Below, piece by piece: positions 19,855 through 29,249 of a stretch of 64,000 nt of DNA; position 1 is the first letter of the stretch; the number at the start of each line of letters is the position of its first letter. Below the pieces are notes generated by a model, which saw nothing but the letters and a program-made list of their open reading frames with translations, was not told the origin of the DNA and did not search any database. A program made the translations under genes and the position numbers. This DNA comes from Henningerozyma blattae CBS 6284 (lineage: Eukaryota; Ascomycota; Saccharomycetes; Saccharomycetales; Saccharomycetaceae). Location of the stretch: positions 868,001 through 932,000 of the forward strand of contig NC_020186.1 in NCBI RefSeq assembly GCF_000315915.1, in the 5' to 3' direction.

Positions 19855-22821
19855 ATGGCTCTTACCAAGACAGAGCAGAATAATTTGAAAGCCATTATTG
19901 GCTCATCATACAACAAGCTATATTCCCAGTTCATGTCTGATGACCTTACAGAAGTGGGGAACTACAGAATTTTACGCCAAATAGGAGAAGGGAGTTTTGG
20001 GAAAGTCTACCTGGCTCATCACTTACCTACGCATCGGAAAGTAGTTTTAAAATCCAGTGCCAAATCTGACCCAAATGTAGTTCGTGAAGTTTTTTACCAT
20101 AGACAATTTGAGTTTCCTTATATTACAAAACTTTATGAGATTATTGTCACAGAAACAAAAGTTTGGATGGCTCTAGAGTATTGTCCCGGGAAAGAATTAT
20201 ATGAACATCTTTTAAGATTGCATAGAATCCCAGTAGATGAATGTTCGCGTCTATTTGCTCAAATATCAGGTGCAATGTATTATGCTCATTCCTTGAACTG
20301 TGTTCATAGAGATTTGAAATTGGAAAATATCTTATTAGATAAAGTCGGTAATGCTAAATTAACAGATTTCGGATTCACAAGAGAATGTGCCTCTAAGAAT
20401 ATATTAGAAACTATATGCGGCACTACAGTGTACATGGCACCGGAGTTAATTAAGAGAGAAAGATATGATGGTTTCAAAATAGACGTTTGGTCATTGGGAG
20501 TTATCTTATATACTCTATTGAATGGGTTTATGCCATTTGATGAAGAACAACAAAAAAATACTGAGTGGAAAATTGTTAATGAAATGCCGTCATTTGATTC
20601 TACACTGTTGGGTCCAGATGCAGTGGATTTGTTAAGCAAACTATTGGCCAAAGATCCAATTGATAGACCATCCATGAAAGAAGTTCTAGAACATCCATAT
20701 TTACAACCGTATGGTAATGTTATGTTAGAACAAGCAGATAATATTCTTTATAAGCAACGCAATAATCTATTGAAATTCCATAGTAAATTAGAAAAAAAAT
20801 TATTGAAGAGGCTACGGCAAACAGGGGTAGATACTCACTCCATGAAGCATTCTGTTCAAAAGAAAAAATGTGATTCATTGTCTGGAACTTGGCTCTTATT
20901 GCTAGAAAAGGAAAAACAACGAAGGAAAAAAAATATGACAGCTCCAAAGAAAACAAAATCTGTCTTATCTTTGACTAAAGTTTTTGATTCAAATACCTCT
21001 CATGATATTTTACAATCAAAGACAAGTTTATTGTCTGTTTCAAACTTTGAAAAGATCTTGGATGAAAAGGAGACTGAAGAGGTCGTCTCAGTTACTGTCA
21101 CCGGTTCTGCATCTGCTTCCGGATCTAGCACTACAAAGGAAGATACCCTAGACACTGAAAAAGTCGATGAGCCAATTTCAAAAGATGAAGTAAGTGTCAC
21201 GCCATCTACAGTAGCTACAACTCGTTATTCTACAGCAGCTTCAAGTGATAAATCAAGTCCCATACGATTACATTCACATCATCAAAAATCAGCTTCTGCA
21301 AGTAACGGTACTACTAGAGTAAATACAACTTCCATGACAAGAATCAGTACCCCCCTGAAAAATAGTACTACTCCTTTGAAACACGGTACTACCCCTTTGA
21401 GAAGTAATAGCTCATTAAAAAATGAACATGAATCTAAGGCCAATATTCTATTTACAAAAGTTCAAAATTTTTTTAAACAAAAGAAAATAAAAAAAATTAC
21501 TTCTCTTGATAACGATAATCATCATCGTCATCCTTCTAGTCATCTATTAGCATATCATCAAAATGATGATGAACATAAGAGTAATGTCATTATTAGTAGA
21601 GCTCAATCTGCTAATAATATACCGAAAGTCCGTCCCTCTGCATATACAAAGTACGCCACTTCTGAAATTGTGTTACACAAGATAAATCAAGATTCTTCCT
21701 CTTACAAAAAAAGATTAAATAGATCAGATTCTTCAGATTCGCCTTCAAAATCACAGCATAGTTCTATTGAAGTCAATGGCAAAGAAAACATTCCGCCTAA
21801 TACAACAACGCCTAATCATAGTGAATCGAAAAATACTACAAAACCTAAATTGAAGAAATTTAAATCTATAGCATCAAGTGAAATATCTATTCAAACGTCC
21901 ACCGGTGGAGATTATGATAGTGAATCAACTACAAGGAAAAAATATTCAAGTCATGATGCTATTCAATCTCCAGTTTCACTTCCTGCTGTACGACCTTTAT
22001 CAAGTATTTCTCAACATTCAAATGATACCTATTTATCAGACTATTCAACCGACGGTTATAATTCTTCCAAATTGTCAGACAGTTCAAAATTTGCATTGGG
22101 TTCTAAGGCAATGTCTACAGAACTCTCTCAAGGATCTACAGGTGCCAAAAGATTCCCCAGAAGAGAGTTAAGCATCATATCAAATACTTCTAGTACTTCT
22201 GAAATGAGCTCCAGAAATGATTCTTTTTATGATATAGCGACAGCAACTACTCCATTTGCTGGTAATTCGAGTTTGAAACGTCCGTTTGGTAAAGATCCTA
22301 TGTCCACTAGATTTGATACTCAAAGATCATGGCTACCGACAGGTGGTGCTACTTCTCGTGTTAGAAGAAATGGTAGTTGGAGAAGACGTAATCAAAACAG
22401 ATTGTTACCACATTCGAATAGTAGAACTCAATTTGCAATTCAAGAAGAAATTTCCTCCAGTGATGATAATGACTCTAAGCCAAAAGAAGATCGGATGTTT
22501 TCAACAACGCCAGTGTTATCTCGTTTGTCTCCTCATGTAAAACCGGATATTGTTCTTTCTGATACAGAAATGACTCGTAAATTATCACCATCACTTTTAT
22601 ATCATTTTGATTCTGATAATGAGCATGAACATACTCGAAGGTTTACTCCCTTAGGGACTTTTCATGGTTTTGGAGAGGAGAGCGAATGGGAGAATTTTGA
22701 TGAAAGAAACGAAGAAGATTCAAAATCTGCTATCTCCCCTGCTGATGATGAAGCTTCTATAATTAATGAAGAAAAGGATGACAACATCCATTGTGCTTTG
22801 CCCGAAGAAAAAATTACTTAA
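19855..22821 (+). CDS. Putative Ser/Thr kinase, YPL150W orthologue
   Basis: A 988-residue protein with an N-terminal protein kinase domain (about residues 37-288) and a long disordered S/T/N-rich tail. The glycine loop is IGEGSFGKVY, the ATP-binding lysine K66, HRD 151-153, DFG 171-173 and APE 195-197, so it should be an active kinase. The first 36 residues and the domain match S. cerevisiae YPL150W (901 residues), a kinase of unknown role related to the Snf1/Kin family. The tail has basic and poly-serine stretches and a C-terminal acidic region. Its place between RAD53 and PPT2 agrees with chromosome XVI order. No target can be inferred. Confidence 0.93.
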   Translation: MALTKTEQNNLKAIIGSSYNKLYSQFMSDDLTEVGNYRILRQIGEGSFGKVYLAHHLPTHRKVVLKSSAKSDPNVVREVFYHRQFEFPYITKLYEIIVTETKVWMALEYCPGKELYEHLLRLHRIPVDECSRLFAQISGAMYYAHSLNCVHRDLKLENILLDKVGNAKLTDFGFTRECASKNILETICGTTVYMAPELIKRERYDGFKIDVWSLGVILYTLLNGFMPFDEEQQKNTEWKIVNEMPSFDSTLLGPDAVDLLSKLLAKDPIDRPSMKEVLEHPYLQPYGNVMLEQADNILYKQRNNLLKFHSKLEKKLLKRLRQTGVDTHSMKHSVQKKKCDSLSGTWLLLLEKEKQRRKKNMTAPKKTKSVLSLTKVFDSNTSHDILQSKTSLLSVSNFEKILDEKETEEVVSVTVTGSASASGSSTTKEDTLDTEKVDEPISKDEVSVTPSTVATTRYSTAASSDKSSPIRLHSHHQKSASASNGTTRVNTTSMTRISTPLKNSTTPLKHGTTPLRSNSSLKNEHESKANILFTKVQNFFKQKKIKKITSLDNDNHHRHPSSHLLAYHQNDDEHKSNVIISRAQSANNIPKVRPSAYTKYATSEIVLHKINQDSSSYKKRLNRSDSSDSPSKSQHSSIEVNGKENIPPNTTTPNHSESKNTTKPKLKKFKSIASSEISIQTSTGGDYDSESTTRKKYSSHDAIQSPVSLPAVRPLSSISQHSNDTYLSDYSTDGYNSSKLSDSSKFALGSKAMSTELSQGSTGAKRFPRRELSIISNTSSTSEMSSRNDSFYDIATATTPFAGNSSLKRPFGKDPMSTRFDTQRSWLPTGGATSRVRRNGSWRRRNQNRLLPHSNSRTQFAIQEEISSSDDNDSKPKEDRMFSTTPVLSRLSPHVKPDIVLSDTEMTRKLSPSLLYHFDSDNEHEHTRRFTPLGTFHGFGEESEWENFDERNEEDSKSAISPADDEASIINEEKDDNIHCALPEEKIT

Positions 22822-23164
22822 TTAGATTTTTATACTAAAGCTAAAATTAGTTTTTTTTTTCGTTTTTATAAACATTTACATTTTTACGATACCTAATATA
22901 TTCAGAAACAATTTATATAGTCATTATAATATTATATCTATTCATTAATATACCTTTAACGGACTATTAGCTGTTAAGAATATAAACTAGTTTGTCGATA
23001 TTCTTTACTTGATTGGAATTTTTTGATGTATCTTCAAAAAATTAACCTGTAATATATACTATTGTAAAGTTGCTTGTCATGAGTTTGAATATATTCTCTA
23101 ATTCAAACAAGGGTCCCTTTAGCTTGTGATAATTTATTAATCTTAAGGATATTGGCAGAAGTAT
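22822..23164. other. Gene-free spacer between convergent genes
   Basis: An AT-rich spacer between the 3' ends of the kinase gene and the ECD-family gene. I see no structure of interest. Confidence 0.6.
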
Positions 23165-24558
23165 TTATGAGTCTATGTCACCATTTAAATACGTATTAAC
23201 TTCTTCATCTTTTAATTTCAATGCCTCTTTTAGAAAGTATTCAAAAAAATCATCTTCATCAATATCAATACCTTCTTCTTTGAAATATCTAGCAGCATCC
23301 TCATTTAATTGTTTATGAAGTTTTGTTTTTTGCTTCAGAACATCATTCAATGATTCATCTATATTCGAAGAATTCTCTTGATTTACTTTATTTCCATCAA
23401 ATTCTGATAGTTGTTCTTCATTGATTAAAAATTACCCAGTTTTTCTATAAGTTCTTCTGTAGGTTGTACATCATTTGTCATATCCATATTTTTATATAAA
23501 TTTAGTACAGGGAATTTCCCTATATCAAATATATTAGATGGTTTTAATTTCATATTGGATGAATTTTCAATGCTTATCATTTTGGAGTCTACTAGATCTC
23601 TTAATGTGCAAGATATTATTTCACCTGATGCTAGCTCGATATTTGTACTGTCATTCCTTAGGTTATTCATTTCTAAATAATATTTAAGAACTTCACAATG
23701 ACTCTTTGTGGCAAGTAAGTTGATCTTTTGTGCTGTGCCTTTCAAATTTAAGTCTATCTTATCGATTGGATCAGTGGTAGAAGCAATATTCTTAAGGAGG
23801 TAATTTATGATTTGAGAGTTATCTTTAAGTAGTTGTGCTATTGAATTGTCATTTATAAGAAGTGGTATTTGCACCATATCGCTCATGTATTTACTAGGAA
23901 AATCCTCTGTAACTTTAGACTGTAATATGGAAGAAATCTTGGGTATTTCAATACAATTTTGAGGTGATTTCCTAAGAAATTCTAAGGATTCTTCAGGTTG
24001 TAAGCCTCTATTGTAATAATAATTTTTACTTATCATCTTGAATTTACCATCATTCAACCAAAATCTATTATTGGCAATTGGAAATTCATATTCCTCTGGG
24101 ATACCTTCATATGCTTCAGCCAAAAGAAAATCACCAGTCGTATCTGATATTTTTATAAAACACCCAGGGCCTATTGTTTTCGAAATATTATACAAAATTG
24201 ATATAATGATACCTTCCTCCTGTTGTAAATTATCTTCAACACATATCTGCCCAGTTATATATGGAATAGTAATTTCTTTATTGCCTAACTCATATACATA
24301 CTGTGTGATTTCTAATTCAACTCCATTATATTCAGTCCAAGGATATGATACATTCCAATCATGAAACTCTTTTTCAACAAGGGAAAAAATATTAGAAATA
24401 ATAGGTGTTATAGCTTCTTCTAAATCATCTAGATAGAATATGGCGAATATTAACGAAGTTTTATCAGGAGTGTTGAAAACATTGACATCACGTTCCTCAT
24501 CCGCATATTGCCATAGCCATTCTTTCTGGATCAAAGTATCATGTTTTTTTAAATTCAT
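23165..24558 (-). CDS. Ecdysoneless (ECD/human SGT1) family protein, frameshifted near the 3' end
   Basis: The first frame (24558 down to the stop at 23425) encodes 377 residues. It carries the family hallmarks: EWLWQYADEERDVNVF at the start, PYITGQICVEDN, IKISDTTGDFLLAEAYEGIP and NRFWLNDGKFKMI. A stop follows a five-T run (A5 on the plus strand, 23427-23431). The -1 frame, open directly from that run to 23165, encodes about 87 more residues including IDEDDFFEYFLKEALKLK, which resembles the ECD C-terminal block FDADSFLNYFDKIL. One missing base or a -1 slip would join both into about 464 residues. ECD proteins act in splicing, transcription and cell-cycle progression in animals and fission yeast. 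S. cerevisiae has, to my knowledge, no orthologue; its Sgt1 co-chaperone is unrelated. Confidence 0.8.
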
Positions 24559-24852
24559 TAAAAAACTAAAATATTTAAGAGTGTGTAATCTTTAATTGTT
24601 TCCTGTCACTTTTTGGCTATCATTCTTGGCTATTTGAATGATTAAATATTTTTTTTCAAGCTCTTCGGGGACACTTTATAATTAGCGGTTAAAAATTTAC
24701 ATGAATGAATAGTTGAATTATTGATAAATGAAAGTATATATATAGGAATATATATCTAATGAAGATGATGATATATAATCAAAAAAATCAATGAATGCTT
24801 GATAAATTACAATTGAGATAATTTATGTTTTTCAACGGAGGTATATAAAACT

Positions 24853-26523
24853 CTATAATGGATTCGATATAAAAACGGCTTGGATATTACGTTTATACAA
24901 CGGATCTAAATCAATTAAAAAACTGTTTTTAAACTCTCTTGTTTCAATAGATATGTTACAAGTTGAGAAGTTATTAGCTTCAAAAAGTGATTGTAATTCA
25001 CTCTCTTTAAAATAATAGCTTTGAGTGAAATCATTTTTAATATATGAACGCAAGTTTGTATTGTCAGATATTATAGTATCCAAGTAAACATGATTAAAAT
25101 CATAAAATGCATGATCTCTAAATAGAATTTTACCAAAAGGTTTTAACAAATAATGTAAATTTTTTAATAATTGCGACCATAAACTTGGATGGATAGTACT
25201 CAAAGTAAACGTCAGTATTATTATATCAATTGAATTCTGTTGTATCAGTTCGGGTAATTTTTCAGATATATCAAAGGTTGTTATATCAAAAGATTTTAAA
25301 GTTAGATTTGTAAAATGTTTGAAATGATCTGATGATTGCATTATATCAATGGCTTTGTCGGAAATATCAATCCCAAAGATTTGTAAATCTAGATTTTTAT
25401 TTGAACTTAAAATTGGTAATAATGCATTACCTAAACCACACCCAACATCCATTATTATCTGCTTTTCAGGACTTTTAAATTTTTTCTGTTGTGTTATCTT
25501 AAATAAATCCGGGAATTCGTATAATATATTATTTTTTGGTCTTAATAAAAAGGACATATCAAAAGACGAATATAAATTATTCCATAGTTTATCTTGATCT
25601 TTCAACATGTATACTGATGCTTCTATTGGTTCTTTTGTTTCTAATATGCAAGTTAATTTTTCTTTATGTGAGTTAAATGAGTTGGTTTTCCAAATATCTT
25701 CTTCCCAAATATCATCTTTATCAATATCATCAATTGATCCTGATCGATATGTAAATTTTAAATGATTTTCCTTAGAAAAATGTATATAAGTGTCTAGAAA
25801 TCTATTATTTTGAGTTCCTTTTAAAATCAACCTATCATTAATAATATCATGAACAATTGAATCAATCAATTGATCTTCCACTTCTTTAGAGGCATTTTTG
25901 AATTCTAAAAAGCCTGGTTTCAAAATTGGTTCATCAGTAGATGAAATTAAAGTATCAGAGTTTGAAAACATCAAAGGTTTTGAAGATGCAGAATTTGTTG
26001 TTGTTAGAGTTAGGTTAGATTTAGCTGTACTGGATGAATTCGTTTGTAGCTGGAATAAAGTATTATTACTATTTGTCTTGCATGGAGTTTGGAATTGTTC
26101 ACAAATCTCATCAATATCATCTTCACCTTCGGAACCATAAGAATCGAAAAATTCTTGTTCTTTAGGAGAGAAAAGAAAATCTTGTTTAACAGATAATGGA
26201 GTCTCAGGAGTTTCGCATATTAAATCAGCAATACTAGATTTGCTCTTTAAAGGAGTATCTGGATTTAAAGAATTCTCAGGAGTGTGAGCATCCCATTCTG
26301 GTATGGAATTTTCAAATTCCTCAATATTTTTAAATTGTTTCACACTAGTTTTGAACGACTCGGAAAGAATCGTTTTCGTAGTATTTTGATTGTTTGTATT
26401 ATGAGTATTATTTGGTTTTAAATCATTTGGTTTCTTCACAGAATTTATGACTTTGGTACTTGGAGAATTACGAGTAATATTTTCATATTTCTCAATCAAA
26501 TGAGCTACGCTACCCTTAGGCAT
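24853..26523 (-). CDS. ABP140: ABP140/TRM140-like tRNA m3C methyltransferase with Lifeact-like N-terminus
   Basis: A 556-residue protein matching S. cerevisiae Abp140/Trm140 (YOR239W), which binds actin and makes 3-methylcytosine in tRNA anticodon loops. The N-terminus (PKGSVAHLIEKYENITRNS) resembles the yeast Lifeact peptide. A disordered acidic linker follows. The C-terminal methyltransferase domain has the SAM motif DVGCGLGNALLPIL near residues 359-372, then FGIDIS, KPFGKILFRDHAFYD and a final QAVF. The yeast gene needs a +1 frameshift; this one reads through in a single frame. Conserved positions after FRD differ from the usual RGDGTxxYFF pattern, so catalysis is uncertain. I chose the ATG at 26523; upstream in frame there is only a TTG. 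Confidence 0.85.
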   Translation of the reverse strand: MPKGSVAHLIEKYENITRNSPSTKVINSVKKPNDLKPNNTHNTNNQNTTKTILSESFKTSVKQFKNIEEFENSIPEWDAHTPENSLNPDTPLKSKSSIADLICETPETPLSVKQDFLFSPKEQEFFDSYGSEGEDDIDEICEQFQTPCKTNSNNTLFQLQTNSSSTAKSNLTLTTTNSASSKPLMFSNSDTLISSTDEPILKPGFLEFKNASKEVEDQLIDSIVHDIINDRLILKGTQNNRFLDTYIHFSKENHLKFTYRSGSIDDIDKDDIWEEDIWKTNSFNSHKEKLTCILETKEPIEASVYMLKDQDKLWNNLYSSFDMSFLLRPKNNILYEFPDLFKITQQKKFKSPEKQIIMDVGCGLGNALLPILSSNKNLDLQIFGIDISDKAIDIMQSSDHFKHFTNLTLKSFDITTFDISEKLPELIQQNSIDIIILTFTLSTIHPSLWSQLLKNLHYLLKPFGKILFRDHAFYDFNHVYLDTIISDNTNLRSYIKNDFTQSYYFKESELQSLFEANNFSTCNISIETREFKNSFLIDLDPLYKRNIQAVFISNPL

Positions 26524-27004
26524 AACTAATATATATATATGGTATGGCAATAGATGAGGGAGGAGGAGTGTCGATGAATAATTTATGCAGGAAAGATCAA
26601 TAGAAGAGAGAAGAAAATGCAGGATTAGTACTCAAATAGAATACTGTAATATGATATCGCGTTTGTTTATGTATAAGAACGGTGTTTAGATTTATGCTAT
26701 CAGCAGCCTGATAATACTAAAGTATTAGCAATGAGAAGTCTCTCAAAGAGATTTGATGAAACCTTATTGGAGATCTTTCCTGAAAAAAAAAGTAAATCTC
26801 GATTTTTAATTTGGAATGTTGACCGCTGAACAATTGGCCATCTAAATATAGACCTTGCTTGAAATTACTTAACCAGCGCCCTAATTTTTGCCGTTTCCAA
26901 AGGCAGTGAAAAATTGCGGTAAATTGTGGAGCGGTTCGATTCTTAAGCAGATCGCAATTTAATATGGTATGTCATTTTCTTTCTTGAGGTTATTATTTAT
27001 TCCA
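26524..27004. other. Gene-free stretch between ABP140-like gene and PPT2
   Basis: Upstream of the ABP140-like gene. A slightly G+C-richer patch at 26820-26960 contains GCGGTTCGATTC, which looks like a tRNA B box, but no cloverleaf can be formed around it. ATG5, which lies between YPL150W and PPT2 in yeast, is absent. Confidence 0.55.
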
Positions 27005-27523
27005 TTATATTTTCTTCTTATCTTTGACAAGCATTGAGTTTGCAAATAAGTAATCACCATCGTGTGCTATGGAGAGCAATGCCTTTAGGTTTGTATCCTG
27101 GATATAAGTATTATAAAATAATTGAAACTGAGGGTATTTAGATTTAAAAGTATCATCAAATATAACAAATGGTGCCCCATTTTCTATAGAGTTAATCTTA
27201 TAAAATAATCCAGTGTATATAGTTTGTGCAGGTGGTAGGTCCTTCTTGGGGACAAATCCTGATAAGGCCTTAAAGATTGCCTCTTTAGTAGCCCAAATGC
27301 CTCCAATATATGTTACGAGGTTATTTTGATGCTTATCAATGTTAGAATATTCTATTGGGTGCATAAACTTGCTTGCAATTCTTTGGAACGTTATTTGATT
27401 CTCCAATTTCCCGTTCTTTTGATCCAGCGGATATTGAGCTAAAAGTTTTGAAATCCTTGGTAGTTTAACTACATCATTTCCAATAGAATATATGGTTGAA
27501 AACCCTTGAATTGAGCCTCTCAT
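27005..27523 (-). CDS. PPT2: Mitochondrial phosphopantetheinyl transferase Ppt2
   Basis: A 172-residue AcpS-type enzyme (S. cerevisiae Ppt2, YPL148C, 173 residues). It attaches 4'-phosphopantetheine from coenzyme A to the mitochondrial acyl carrier protein Acp1. The metal-binding motif GND lies at residues 15-17 (D17), and the second signature WATKEAIFKAL spans about 77-87, with K80 and E81. There is no long targeting sequence; the N-terminus MRGSIQGFS is short and basic. The gene works in the same pathway as MCT1, 26 kb to the right. The PXA1 and NOP53 genes that follow it in yeast are missing here. Confidence 0.94.
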   Translation of the reverse strand: MRGSIQGFSTIYSIGNDVVKLPRISKLLAQYPLDQKNGKLENQITFQRIASKFMHPIEYSNIDKHQNNLVTYIGGIWATKEAIFKALSGFVPKKDLPPAQTIYTGLFYKINSIENGAPFVIFDDTFKSKYPQFQLFYNTYIQDTNLKALLSIAHDGDYLFANSMLVKDKKKI

Positions 27524-28055
27524 TAGGAATATAGTATACGTTTCTTGAAGGATTGTCGATTTTTCATCATCAAATTTGTTAGTGATATTAATCTTTTCAA
27601 TACTCCGAAGTTTCTTGTATTAACTAAAAAATGATGACGTGGTAAATTTGAAATGTCTATAAAGATTGTACAAATATATCTTGTAGAGTAACTCAAGTTA
27701 TTATTCGAATAAGCGATCTAAGATAGGATTGACTAAAGACTTTTAATTTTTAAAAATATTTTTTATTCTTTTTTTCATGTTTACTTGGTAAGGAGTTACT
27801 TTTATTAAAGTAAAAAGAATAAAAAAAATTAGTAAAGATAATTTCAAGGTACCACTAATATATTAACCTCCAGACCTAATCTATAAAAATCATTACTGTA
27901 TAGATATATAGAACGAGGGAATAATAGAACAGAATTGATATATTGACTATATCACCAACTATTCATTAATTCCGCAGAATACATCCTAATATCTATTAAA
28001 AAAAAAAAATAGACACAATTGCTTATCTACTTATGCACACATATATATATCATAT
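27524..28055. other. Gene-free PPT2 promoter
   Basis: AT-rich region upstream of PPT2 and downstream of the hydrolase gene, with several A- and T-runs. No gene or notable motif is seen. Confidence 0.6.
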
Positions 28056-28928
28056 CTACTTATTTAATGAAAATTCTGTTATAAAACCGATAACCATTTC
28101 AAATAAATGAGCCTGAGAATCAGGTTTCTCAACAAAATGTGAAGCACCTCTAACTAGCCCTGAATTTTTCGACCAATACTTAGAATCACTGATACTTTCC
28201 CATTTCTTCAACAGATTCAACTTGTTGACAGATTCTGGCACGAATTCATCTTCTTCAGAATATGCGATTAAAAATGGTTTATTGACTTTACCAAAACTAT
28301 TTTTCAAGGTTTCGATTGGTAAATCACTGGAAAAATAATCATCATCTCCACCTTTTAATACTAATGAGCACCATCTATAAGCTGTCAATGGTGTATTTAT
28401 CATTAATTTTGAATATTCGGATGGCAATAGATCATTCTTTTGACCATTTTGTACCATATCAATAGCCTTTTTATTTAATTTCTCTAACATATCTTTATCA
28501 AAAGTTTCATACAGTCCTTCTCTATCAGAGCAAGATCCTTGCAAAATACCTGCATCTATATGTTTTGGGTTATGCAACAGATAATGCATAACATCTTGAG
28601 CACCAGTAGAATGACCCATAATAATAATTTTTTCTCTACTACCCCCTTCTTCAGATTTCAAATATTTTGTCAATTCTTTTAATTCTTGAATATCACGATC
28701 TAATGAAGAAATACCAAATCCTTTAAAACTACTTGTTAATTGAGGTTGAATCACAGAGAAGTTCAATGGTGCTAAAGCTTTTGCAAGATTAACGGTATAT
28801 GGTACCGTTAGTAACCCATCTGTCATGCCACCAATCATTACTAGGACATGCTTATTACCGGATGGACTTAATTCAAATGCAACATGTGTTTTAGAATATT
28901 TATGCAAAACACCTTTAAATGGGGACAT
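28056..28928 (-). CDS. DUF1749 (UPF0613) family alpha/beta-hydrolase
   Basis: A 290-residue alpha/beta-hydrolase of the plant and fungal DUF1749 family. The nucleophile elbow GHSTG places the catalytic serine at S107. The likely acid is D227 in AYSEEDEFVPES and the base H264 in RGASHFVEKPDSQ, so the triad is complete. An oxyanion-type segment MIGGMTDGLL lies at residues 31-40. There is no signal peptide or membrane segment, so it is probably cytosolic. I recall no direct S. cerevisiae orthologue at this place between PPT2 and YOR238W, so it may be an ancestral gene lost there. Substrate unknown; ester or thioester hydrolysis is likely from the fold. Confidence 0.8.
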   Translation of the reverse strand: MSPFKGVLHKYSKTHVAFELSPSGNKHVLVMIGGMTDGLLTVPYTVNLAKALAPLNFSVIQPQLTSSFKGFGISSLDRDIQELKELTKYLKSEEGGSREKIIIMGHSTGAQDVMHYLLHNPKHIDAGILQGSCSDREGLYETFDKDMLEKLNKKAIDMVQNGQKNDLLPSEYSKLMINTPLTAYRWCSLVLKGGDDDYFSSDLPIETLKNSFGKVNKPFLIAYSEEDEFVPESVNKLNLLKKWESISDSKYWSKNSGLVRGASHFVEKPDSQAHLFEMVIGFITEFSLNK

Positions 28929-29249
28929 TATTAATGAGATGGCTCTTAGTTACTTTTTTTAAAAGAAACAGGAAAAGTGAAACTAAGTACTTGGAAAATT
29001 GATATTCTTAAAAAGATAATATATAAAAATTCAAGAATGTCTTTTACTTTAAAGCTTTATTCAAAATATTTTTTTATAGGAAATGTTTTAACATTCGCGC
29101 CCTTGAAATACTTTTCTTAATTAGGCAACAATCAATACTAATATTACTAAGGCAAAAAAAGTTAAATAATAATAATAATAATAATAATAATATGAAGAAA
29201 AACTAAGATTATAAAAAACAAACAAACAAACTATACGTTAAAAACTGAA
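28929..29249. other. Gene-free stretch with AAT repeat
   Basis: Upstream of the DUF1749 gene and downstream of the YOR238W-like gene. It contains an (AAT)n run at about 29165-29192 and otherwise nothing notable. Confidence 0.65.
29165..29192. repeat. (AAT)9 microsatellite
   Basis: About nine tandem AAT triplets in the 3' flank of the YOR238W-like gene. Confidence 0.9.

Noticed and set aside
26920..26950. B-box lookalike GCGGTTCGATTC
   Set aside because: No complementary T stem and no A box at the right distance; no cloverleaf can be drawn.
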